Of a DNA stretch of 64,000 nt, positions 55,732 to 64,000 are shown piece after piece. Source of the DNA: Thozetella sp. PMI_491 (taxonomy: Eukaryota > Ascomycota > Sordariomycetes > Chaetosphaeriales > Chaetosphaeriaceae); assembly GCA_021432635.1 (NCBI GenBank), contig MU270022.1:1302001-1366000 (forward strand), written 5' to 3'. The number at the start of each line of letters is the position of its first letter. The stretch's first letter is position 1. The position numbers were made by a program, and so were the translations under genes. The notes below the pieces were generated by a model. The model worked only from the letters and a program-made list of their open reading frames with translations. It did no database searches and was not told the DNA's origin.

Positions 55732-56868
55732 GATGTATTTAGACTGGCAGTGGGAACTAGAAGTATTTATGTTTAGAACTTGCACGGTCTTAGCTAGGGC
55801 CAATGATAGCAACGTACTGTTGTTTTGGTTTGCTGGCTGTGTTCGCAAAGTGAAGGGGTTGTCCTTAGATTGGCTACCAGACGAAAGGCGTTGATGTTCC
55901 AGCTCAATAGAAGCCGGGCTCGATACATTTATATCCAGAAAACAATCCATTGCCACGATAGCTGTGTTACCCAGTTTCATGAGCTGGAGAAATAACCAAA
56001 TGTGGTATTCTTCTACGTTCCGCTCAAGGTATCGCTCCATAGCCAAACACATGCCACTAGCAAATTGGACAGATATGCAAACGTGTTGGAAATATCCAAT
56101 CCTGGATAACACCAGAAGGGCTATTTAGTCGGGGCTAGGTGTGTAGAGAAGTGTGAAACCTGCAGTCAGCTTATATATTGGCGGGCCACAACTCGTGAAT
56201 GTTCGTGGTACAGGTGACCCTACAGGCAGGTACCTTTTGAACATGGTAAGAATCTTCCCGCCAACCTGGACATATTGCTTAGACGACGTCGGTTAAAGGC
56301 TGCATCTCTCATCTGTGGTTGGGAAGGTGGCTGAGTAGCCACGTTGAATAAATGACGCCATTGTACGCATTATGTGAGTTGAGAAGCTCTTAGGTTATGG
56401 CTTCAAACAGTAATGCTGCATGACCTGTTGATTGTAACGTCGAAGCGGGGGATCGGAAGACCATTTTGGTAGCTATGCCACTGTTGAACATATCTTGAGG
56501 CTGAAGATCTACATTGAGGTTTTACGATTATAAATCACTGCCAAAGTCCAACCTAATTAGGATATCCAATGTCCCGTCGGCACAACTATGACTGGGTCTT
56601 GGGTTGCTAGTCGCTATTATATCCATTGTACCAACTCCTCTAGGAGGGAGAATTGCTGCAATAGGAAGTAGTTAACCAATGTAGACATAATTTCCTTTCG
56701 GTTGGAAAACAATTACCCAGCTTTTCGGTGTCGTACACTTCTAAGCGCAACGACAATGATCACCATGTCCTCGTTCAATACCGGTGGACTCTCAATATGG
56801 CATATCAGGAGAACGATAACTTCATCGGCGCGAAAGTGTTGGTATACTCCATGATTTTAATACCTTTT
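55732..56868. other. Intergenic, no gene seen
   Basis: About 1.1 kb between two minus-strand secreted-protein genes. No supported coding region or repeat. Confidence 0.45.
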
Positions 56869-57489
56869 CTAGGTGCAAGATATAAATTCTATGAATTCTC
56901 GGAGTATAGGATAAGATAGGATAGTATAGGGAACTGACGTTGAGCATGCCGGGCAACTTGTTTCTGAGGGTGTGCTGTCCACGCTCGAGGCCATCGCAAA
57001 GCAGACATCACCACCACCTTCGTAATGTCCGTTCATCAGATTTCCGGAGGAGGTTCCGCCACTTACTACGGCCTTGAAGGTGTCTGGCGGGGTGAACGTC
57101 GTCGTCACAGCGGCGGTAGTGATGACAGTTGTCGTCGTGGTAACATGGATCGTCATAGTAGTCTGGATCGCGTTCACTGTTGTTCTATAGCTGCTCGTGC
57201 ATGTTGAAGTATCTGGCATGCGGCTGAGGGCAGAAGAGCAAAAGAACAGTGCCTCTCCGCTCGGGGCTCCTCGACTAGCTCGCAAACAGTTGTTCGCATT
57301 GGCAGTACATGCCGCCGCTACGCGTAACACATTGTAGGTCAGCTATACAGTTCTCTCCCAAGGACAACACAGATAATCCAATCCAGGTGGGTGATCAGAT
57401 CTGGCATACCTCGAGCGTGTAGTGCACTAGCCAACGACGAGCAGGCGCTCAGCGCCAGCGCAAATGACAGCTTCGTTTTTGCTGGAAAG
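56869..57489 (-). pseudogene. Mucin-like secreted protein gene without visible start codon
   Basis: Two exons, about 57410-57489 and 56869-57317, read in one frame: a signal-peptide-like segment (KTKLSFALALSACSSLASA) then LHARAAACTANANNCLRA, Cys pairs, and a Thr-rich mucin-like tract (HVTTTTTVITTAAVTTTFT), ending in SCPACST. Domain order is that of many secreted fungal glycoproteins. However, no ATG is present in frame, or in any frame, between the TATA-like box (TATAAATA, revcomp near 57600) and the signal peptide. Either the start codon has been lost, or an unseen 5' exon lies further right. The C-terminal residues after SCPACST may also be an unspliced intron. Confidence 0.6.
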
Positions 57490-58019
57490 CGGCACAGACT
57501 ATTTTCCAGTATCTTTAGTCGCTATCTTATACAGGCAATGAGCAAGAGTAGTGTCAAAAAGTGACTACTTCCACGAAGAGAGACGACGTCGCAGGTATTT
57601 ATATGCGATTGCCTCTCTTTTTCATATTTCACTACTGTAGCTATCTCTAAGAAATCTAACAAGCCAACGAAGAAATAGATCCAACCCACCCTTAGTTCGG
57701 CCAGCTACTATCAATAGTTCCATGCTGATTGTGCCAGTCAAATAGCTCGACCGCTCCAGCTAATATGAGACGAACGGACAGTACCGATTTCAGTGGTGCC
57801 TTTATTGTTTATCCTAGTAGAAATGAAACGGTGAAACAAATAATTACGGTAAAATATATATAGCTAGTAGAGTATCTTATCTTACTTTAAGTAGATAGCT
57901 TGGCTTTGAGCGACAGGTTAGTATTGGAGCAGACTCGTGTAAGGATCCGAAGCCAGCTGGATAGAGGCACGGTTCGGACCAGCTAGTGTGAAGGCCTAAC
58001 AGTTACTAATAATAAATAA
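57490..58019. other. AT-rich stretch, no gene seen
   Basis: Increasing AT content (for example around 57840-57900) suggests decayed, possibly RIP-affected DNA leading into the relic on the right. Confidence 0.4.
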
Positions 58020-58480
58020 CCTTAATTATCCTCATCCCTTTCTATCTCTTATTCATTGTCTATCCAGTGAAACTTGCCGCTCCGCTTTCCTCCACAGATC
58101 TCCATTACTTTCTGGAAAATTCGCAATTCTCGTAGTTCCGCATAATTCTTCGACAGGTTGTCTTTCCCAGTTCCCTTTATCTAAATATTATTCTTAGGCT
58201 CATCTCGTAATTCTTTCTCCTTAGGCAATTAATAGCGATGGATGGAAGCGGATTTTAAAATATTTCTAGCCAATATTCTTTCATTTCCTCTTGTAGGCAG
58301 GCCCGCGTTTCATCAGAGGCTTTGGCATATTTTTCTTTTCCGCATTGAAAATTCTCTTCCGGAGGTATACTGAAGTTAACCTATACCTTAGCCCAGCCGA
58401 AACTGTTCTTTAACTCTTGTGTTATGGGCTGCTTCTGAATATATTGTCTGTCAGGCAAAATCCCGACAAAATCCACTATT
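58020..58480 (-). pseudogene. Decayed unidentified coding sequence
   Basis: On the minus strand a frame reads DFVGILPDRQYIQKQPITQE, PPEENFQCGKEKYAKASDET and EEMKEYWLEIF with several TAA/TAG stops, then shifts to GGKRSGKFHWIDNE. The sequence is protein-like but broken in at least five places. Family not recognised; it could be a relic of a lineage-specific fungal gene or of a mobile element's cargo. Confidence 0.4.
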
Positions 58481-58672
58481 ATTAAGTTGTGCCGTCTAAG
58501 GCCCTAAATAGGCAACATATCTGACAGCTGCATGCCTAGAGTAAGCCTCATGAATAAACGATAATAGCAGCCGTATAAAAAGCTTAATTAGGTAATTCGG
58601 AGACATACTGCGCAAAAAGTTGCCGAGAGGCTCATGACTCGTGCCGAGTTTAGAGGGACTATAAGGGGGGCT

Positions 58673-58682
58673 TATATTTAAA
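58673..58682 (+). promoter_or_regulatory. TATA-like box of the methyltransferase gene
   Basis: TATATTTAAA about 100 bases before the ATG at 58784. Position fits a fungal core promoter; not proven. Confidence 0.4.
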
Positions 58683-58783
58683 CCCTTCGCACCAACAGCT
58701 GTTTGCGATTCACCTGAGACAATCCAACTTACAATTGATTTACAACACTTATCGTGCACCTATCGGGCTCACACTACACTATC

Positions 58784-59641
58784 ATGAGCTTCGTCAGTCC
58801 ACCAGAGGCGTGGGACTCACACGTTGAGGAGTACGCCGGAATGGTGGGCGAGGGCGGCCCGCTGCTCCCGCAGCTGCTCTCCGTGGCTCAGGTAGCCCGC
58901 CCCTTTTCTACCGCGACGGCCATTTTGGACGACGGCTGCGGCACCGGCAACGTGATCGCCCTGCTCATCAAGAACTTCGGCGCCGAGATTCCCGCGGGTG
59001 CCCGCCTGGTCGCCTCCGACTACAGCTCAGGTATGGTGGAATACCTCCGGAAGCGCCAGGTGGCGGGCGAGAACGCCTCGAACCCGCTGTGGCAGCGGGT
59101 CGAAACGCACGTTCTCGATGCTGGGGACCTGTCGGCGGCGATCGCGCCCGCGTCGCTCTCTCACGTCCTGTCCAACTTGGTCTTCATGGGCATGGAGGAT
59201 GCTTCCAAGCCGCTGGGCGCGGCGTACCGCGCGCTCGAGGATGGTGGCATCCTGGCCTTCACCGTATGGACAGAAATGGGGTTGTTCAAGGCATGGAAAC
59301 ACGCTAAGGAGCTTGTACCATATGTCGAGCAGCATTTAGACGTTCCTGAAGGATGGCGTTCGGAGGCAGAAGTCCGCAAGGCCCTGGAAGACGCCGGTTT
59401 CGAGGTCGTCGCCGCCGAAGCGCGCATACAGCCCCAGAAGCACACTCCTGAGAGCTTCTACCAGTTAACCAGGATGTTCATCGAGAGTCACAATCCCATG
59501 GCCACCGCTGTGTTTAAGGGGTTTACGAAAGACCAGCTAGACCAGGCCGCGCGGTTAATTACCGATGGCCTCGTGAAGGAACAGGGGACTGAGTCCTTGG
59601 TGGTTAACGGGGGGCATCTGACCATCGTAGCAAAGAAATGA
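58784..59641 (+). CDS. SAM-dependent methyltransferase (UMTA/LaeA-like family)
   Basis: Single exon, 285 aa from the ATG at 58784. Motif I is ILDDGCGTGNVIALLI, motif II VASDYSSGMVEYLRKR, and VLSNLVFMGMEDAS with ALEDGGILAFTVWTEMG forms the later core. Sequence of this kind is frequent in fungal secondary-metabolite clusters, where members methylate oxygen, nitrogen or carbon of a small molecule; some relatives are regulators, but LaeA's specific features are absent. GC content is clearly higher than the decayed DNA on both sides, marking an intact gene in eroded surroundings. Immediately downstream is a P450 relic. Substrate unknown. Confidence 0.9.
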   Translation: MSFVSPPEAWDSHVEEYAGMVGEGGPLLPQLLSVAQVARPFSTATAILDDGCGTGNVIALLIKNFGAEIPAGARLVASDYSSGMVEYLRKRQVAGENASNPLWQRVETHVLDAGDLSAAIAPASLSHVLSNLVFMGMEDASKPLGAAYRALEDGGILAFTVWTEMGLFKAWKHAKELVPYVEQHLDVPEGWRSEAEVRKALEDAGFEVVAAEARIQPQKHTPESFYQLTRMFIESHNPMATAVFKGFTKDQLDQAARLITDGLVKEQGTESLVVNGGHLTIVAKK

Positions 59642-59942
59642 GGGAAAGAACTTGGGCAAGGAAGGATATATGCCTTGTAACTAAGACTAGAGCAGGGGCC
59701 GGGACCTATCTATCGAGAGGTACCCGGCGCTCTTGTGCAGTGCGCATAGTTTATCTAATTAGTTCGATCGGGTTAAGATTTCAAATGCTTAATTTTGATC
59801 CTCATTTCGCTTTTGTATTTAAACAATCACTCCAGATAATTGTTTAATACTTTAACTTAACTATAAAATATACCTTAATTTAGGCTGTATTTTCTTACGG
59901 TTTACTTTTATAATAACTATCTGAAACTTAACTTTACGCTAG
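59642..59942. other. AT-rich intergenic
   Basis: 3' region of the methyltransferase gene; AT-rich from about 59780. No gene seen. Confidence 0.4.
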
Positions 59943-60867
59943 ATCCTCGGCCCATTTTTGCCCTCTGTGACCCGGCTGTACATCTGGTATTGGAATGTGA
60001 TTAAGAATGGTTACTTTTATCGTAAGATCGAGATAATACAGGCCAATTACGGCCCAGTCGTGCGAATTGCCCCTAACGAGATTCACCTCGCCGACCCGGA
60101 CAACTATGACAAGGCCTATAAGATAGGTGGGCGCTTCTACACTGCCGCTTCTAATACTACTAGGAATACAACAGAGATATCTACATATCAAGTAGCAGCT
60201 AATCCTCATATTTACGACGCACTACCCAGGGAACTACGAAAAGCCTTCCAGACCCTAGTGCTAAGTTAGACTATATCACCATAGAGAAGCTACCGTATTT
60301 AACTAGAGTGATAAGGGAAGCATAGAAGTTTGTATTTTGTAGCATCGCGGATTTATCCCACATAGCATACTCACTATCAATCGATTATCCGTACGGTATC
60401 ATCAGCAGATTGCCCTGCCGGACTCCTAAAGGTGGTACAGTTTTCAACAGGCACTTTTTCACAGAGAGTATAAGCTGATCCCTCCTCAAGCACAAGGCAA
60501 AGCCACGGATTCTAACATGTTCCTTCCCCTATAAGACCACCATGTCCATAAGCTCGTGGGTGATACACCGCAACACAGACGCATTCCTATCCCCACATAC
60601 CTTCGATCCAACACGATAGACCTACCCGGACACACCGCAAGTTCGCGAAAGGGGTCTCGTGGGCTTCACTCGAGGTTCTCGCACCTGCATCGGTCAGAAT
60701 TTAGCTTTATACGAGCTCTATATCACCCTCGGAACACTCTTCCGGTGCTTTTAGAAGCTAAAGGGTTTCTATGTCGGTCCTGAGGACATGACCTACGTGG
60801 ATTACTTTACCGCCTTCCATCCAAAGAGCTCAAGGCCTTTCCGAGTGGTATCAAATGTTACTGAATA
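59943..60867 (+). pseudogene. Cytochrome P450 pseudogene, internally deleted
   Basis: The left part reads GPFLPSVTRLYIWYWNV and YGPVVRIAPNEIHLADPDNY, a fungal CYP N-terminal region without its membrane anchor. It then jumps to the I-helix end and K-helix region (TYQVAANPHIYDALPRELR, LDYITIEKLPYL, ISRLPCRTPKGG) and finally the heme loop FTRGSRTCIGQNLALYE with the axial Cys, ending SNVTE at 60867. The middle of the enzyme (B to I helices) is missing, and frameshifts and stops interrupt the rest, including a TAG at 60617 of the TGG-to-TAG type and a TAG at 60752. P450s of this kind oxidise secondary metabolites. This copy cannot be functional. Confidence 0.85.
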
Positions 60868-61090
60868 GGTGGGAAAAAGTATTCAGCCTAATGACTTTCC
60901 ACTATGCTACATGCGGAATACAACTACTACACCAGCTTTCTTTACCACGGCATTTCCAGAAATCCTCGGTTAGATAGAGCCTTTTTCCGGCTTTCTGATC
61001 ACTAAGCTGTTTGCCACCCTGATGGGTGGAATACTACAAGCAGAACAATGTAAGCCAACCAAGCCTGTTTATTATTTACTCTTCATCGGG

Positions 61091-61924
61091 CTAATCTGTC
61101 TTTACTTCCTGCAGAAAACTCCATAGCTTGGCCTCAACCGATTCGGTACCCCTGTCGAGAGCAAACACGCCGCCCACTACCTCTTCCGTCCTCGCATCAG
61201 CTTTCACCTCTTTAACGTGATGGAAGTGCGGCCACAGTACGTCGTCTCGTGGGCACATGGCGAGAACTGGACACTGAACTCGAGGCAGTAAGGAGAATCC
61301 GTCGTGCGAAAATACGGATTTGTATACCTGTAGCCGGCCTTGCCACGCCCGGATATGGTCGAGTGCCTCTCGCTGGAGGAGGTCGAGCTCCTGGGGTAGA
61401 ATGCGCCCCGGCTGTTGCAAGTACTCCCAAGTCTTTAAGAGGTGGGCACCGTCCTCTACCGGCTCGTTGAATGCTGAATCGGCTCCGGCAGCGGCCTTTG
61501 CCCGCGCTTCAGGTAGCATCACGACAGGCCCTAACATTGCCAGGCTGTTGACAAAGCTGGGTCTCAAAACAGCTAATTCGACACCGATCGGCGCACCGGA
61601 ATGGTGGCCGAGAATGTGGCAGCCATTCTTGAATGCCGGCATCTCTGCAAAAACGTCGAGATAAAGCTGGGCGTACCACTCGAGAGATGGTGGAGGCGCA
61701 TCCGGGTCAAAGGATTGGCCGAAGCCAGGCATGTCAGGTGCGAAGCTTGCGAACCCACGGGCAGCGAAGCGCAACATCAGAGACTCGCAGCTTGCGGATG
61801 ACGAAGCAGACATATGAAGGAAAAGAATGGGATGAGAGGCAGAGGCAGCGTCATGGTTAGCTGTATAACGGTAGTGGATCTGCCCTAAAGATGTTTCAGC
61901 GTACGCCTTCTTGATGACCGACAT
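61091..61924 (-). CDS. Alpha/beta hydrolase
   Basis: Single exon, 277 aa. The fold shows the oxyanion strand PILFLHMSASSSAS, ASFAPDMPGFGQSFDP, and the nucleophile elbow LGHHSGAPIG with the central Ser. CPVLAMCPRDDVLWPH carries the probable acid residue. The catalytic His would be near the C-terminus, but no typical GxHxxP block is evident (the end reads EEVVGGVFALDRGTESVEAK), which is a possible deviation. The family includes epoxide hydrolases, lactonases and esterases; haloalkane dehalogenases would have Asp instead of Ser. No signal peptide. It lies on the strand opposite the P450 relic. Confidence 0.85.
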   Translation of the reverse strand: MSVIKKAYAETSLGQIHYRYTANHDAASASHPILFLHMSASSSASCESLMLRFAARGFASFAPDMPGFGQSFDPDAPPPSLEWYAQLYLDVFAEMPAFKNGCHILGHHSGAPIGVELAVLRPSFVNSLAMLGPVVMLPEARAKAAAGADSAFNEPVEDGAHLLKTWEYLQQPGRILPQELDLLQREALDHIRAWQGRLQVYKSVFSHDGFSLLPRVQCPVLAMCPRDDVLWPHFHHVKEVKADARTEEVVGGVFALDRGTESVEAKLWSFLQEVKTD

Positions 61925-63065
61925 GTTGGATGATTTAGGCCGCCTGTGTCCGAGAAATAATTCGATTCTGATCTATAGGGGAATAATGACTACCTAGAGG
62001 AATAGCTCGTGGGCTGCTACTAATACTATCGTCTCGTAAATTGGTGAAGTCAAGGGCCGACGGCCGGAAGCATAGCGCCGAAGTATTCGGAATCGTCGTC
62101 CCGGCCCCGCGTAAATAGTGCCCCGCATCGGCAACTTCCACTTCGGCAACCAGTCAGGACATCCGCGGTTGGTAGAGCGTACCCGACTATGTCATCTGCA
62201 TCTCGCAATCAAGACCTATGTACCTCCAATTGTCCCGAATTAACTTCTAGAGAAGTTGCTGCGGCTCAAAGGGAGTGAGCGGCAGATTGGGTGACTTCCA
62301 ACCAGCCTTTAGAATTTACCGGGTGCACCGCACAATACAACCGCTCTCAATAGCTACTTATCCTTTGCAGGTCGAGAAATCGGGGAATGAAAGTAGATGA
62401 ATTGCTCTCCATCACTGGTGAGAGCGGAGAGTGTGGTAGCTTACTCTTGCGTGAACATATGTAATGGAGTATTTACAGCAAAGGTGACCAAGCACAACTT
62501 ACCATGAACATCTAGAGTTAGCCCCCAACAAAGCTATTCACATTAGGAACCTATGGAAGAGATCAGATCACCGACCTGTACGCACTGAAGACGAGTTTCC
62601 GGCTAGTGTTCATATTCAAGCCAGGGTACCACAAAGTGACAACGTTGGCTTTAATTCCTTTAACTGTTATCTAGCGAGGCGCTATCGTAGACCTCAACTA
62701 GGGACAACCGTGACCGGCGCTCGGGGTAAATGTACCGCGGATTCTGCAATCATGACCCCGGCCAAAGTGACGATCAACTTTTCAGTTGGCTCCAACTTCT
62801 AGGAAGCCTTGAGGCCGCAGTATGGCTTGGCTCTTCCGGAGAGCGGCCCTGGGCAGGTCACTTAAGATGGCGGGGATAGGACTTCGCTAGTTCTGGAAGA
62901 GGGGGCTAACCACGGTAGCCATCACCCACTATACATCTGGCTTCTCTATTTTGCGAGGTTTCGATAGCTGTTGCCGGTTTATCTGATGTTGGCTTGCCCA
63001 TAGTGTGCCGATAGGGGCCGTCAATCCCGGCTCGAGAGGATACGTTAGCTAAATTGGCGTTGCTA
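61925..63065. other. Intergenic, no gene seen
   Basis: Left part is the hydrolase promoter. A minus-strand open frame (62906-63190) may be a downstream exon of the Pth11-like gene, but the frame could not be joined with a good acceptor. Confidence 0.4.
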
Positions 63066-64000
63066 CTAGCGCGACAATATCCGTTCAACTCTGCGTTTGC
63101 TGGTGTAGCAGCATGCGTTAACGAGTGATGGGGGTCCTCCCTCAGAGTTTTGTTGGAGATTAAAAAACTTTGAGCCCACCTCAGTGCCAAGATCGATCAT
63201 ATTATTCTGCCCTGCCTCGCACGACCTCGTCCTTTTGCCCCGGGGATGGCGGCGGAGGAGGGACTCGCCCATGGCGCCGATGACCGGGATGCATACTGGC
63301 CCGAGAGTCGGCATGCAACCTAGGATGATGACGAGGCACTGCTCGATTGCCGTGGTTAAGAACACGGCAGGGTTGAGGGTGGCGATGCCGCCGACTGGGT
63401 CCGCATGGAACATGATAAGAACAACGCCCTTTGCGATGACGGATCCCATCGTAATCAGGGAAAGGCCGAGGAGTAGAACCAAGGCCGCCTTCTCCATGAA
63501 TGGCCTGTGGAGCTGCCAGATGAACGATACCGGTAGTAAGACAAAGACAAAGTCGTAAATGGCGAAAAGAACTTGTCAACCATCGCGTTAGTCATGTCGC
63601 CGTCGAAAGTAGGGAGACGGGGAGCTCACACTGGGACGCCTCCGTCATGTACTGGTTGACTCTGCCGTCCATGTGCCAGTAGGGAGTAACAGTAAAATCC
63701 CATAGCGCCTGAACGGGAAACTTTTCCAGCCAAGCCAGCATGGTGCTCACGAGCCCCATTACCCCCGTCACGGCAGTGAGGACAATGGCAAAGTGTCGGA
63801 ACCAGGGACGGGACGAACCGAAAATACGGATGAGGAGTACCGTGATCGAGATACGCGCCATGACCGAGACGGTCGCCGAGACCAAGGCTGTGATGTACTC
63901 CCACTTTTGGAGCTGTAGCAGCTGTCGGAGCGTCAGGTCCTCCAGCGTCCTGCCAAAGCCCCAGGAGACCGCGATTGTGAGGGTCGCGTCGAAGCCGAAT
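63066..64000 (-). CDS. Pth11/rhodopsin-like membrane protein, 5' end outside window
   Basis: Two exons are visible: 63630 to beyond 64000, and 63066-63571 (58-nt intron, GTGAGC donor, AAG acceptor). Membrane segments include ITALVSATVSVMARISITVL, HFAIVLTAVTGVMGLVSTML, AIYDFVFVLLPVSFIW and a segment around FLTTAIEQCLVIILGCMPTL. The extracellular stretch with VTPYWHMDGRVNQYM is typical of the fungal rhodopsin-domain family. The N-terminal helix and the start codon are off the right edge. The C-terminal tail after GTEVG is uncertain because a further intron is possible. Second member of this family in the window. Confidence 0.8.

Noticed and set aside
55732-56112. Long N-terminal extension of the 6-Cys secreted protein
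   Set aside because: It would bury the signal peptide internally; starting at 55731 restores a normal secreted protein.

Overview
The window is about 64 kb of a filamentous ascomycete genome (Pezizomycotina, probably a plant- or insect-associated Sordariomycete-like fungus; genus not resolvable by eye). The reasons are short introns of about 50-75 nt with GTRNGT donors, CTRAY branch sites and YAG acceptors, and typical fungal families: DUF1996, LysM plus chitin-binding proteins, Dal5-type and DHA2 transporters, a fungal CorA-like channel, UstYa/DUF3328 oxidases, Pth11/rhodopsin-like membrane proteins and a NACHT-ankyrin NLR. Gene-poor stretches, broken genes with C-to-T type stop codons and short repeats mark it as accessory, fast-evolving DNA. 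Most multi-exon models were spliced by hand from frame continuity and splice signals; exon limits are given so they can be tested.

Region 1 (0-13 kb): a DUF1996 secreted protein, an 8-Cys secreted protein, a secreted protein with two LysM and two chitin-binding modules, then a small metabolic group: 2OG-Fe(II) oxygenase, SAM methyltransferase, Dal5-family transporter and a divergent sulfatase, followed by a 13-Cys secreted protein. Region 2 (14-28.9 kb): DHA2 drug exporter, secreted Ser/Thr-tailed protein, ABM-fold protein, ricin-B-like secreted protein, 4-coumarate-CoA-ligase-like enzyme, CorA-like transporter and a 10-Cys secreted protein.

Region 3 (29-43.5 kb) is the most interesting. After a decayed haloacid dehalogenase gene come five UstYa-type proteins (three canonical, two of the CGxS...HxIHC type), an FAD monooxygenase, a Pth11-like membrane protein and two small secreted proteins. 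No NRPS or PKS is present. UstYa proteins act on ribosomal peptides (ustiloxin, asperipin, phomopsin and victorin type) and on cyclochlorotine, so this is a candidate ribosomal-peptide (RiPP) locus. The 42.9-43.1 kb gene for a tiny secreted peptide with an Arg-Phe-Tyr-Asn segment is my best precursor candidate. Three sets of short repeats punctuate the locus.

Region 4 (45-57.5 kb): an adenosine-deaminase-like enzyme, a 2,140-residue NACHT-ankyrin protein, a 6-Cys secreted protein and a mucin-like secreted gene without a visible start codon. Region 5 (57.5-64 kb): AT-rich decayed DNA, an intact LaeA/UMTA-like methyltransferase, an internally deleted cytochrome P450 pseudogene, an alpha/beta hydrolase and a Pth11-like gene that runs off the right edge; this looks like the eroded remains of a secondary-metabolism cluster.
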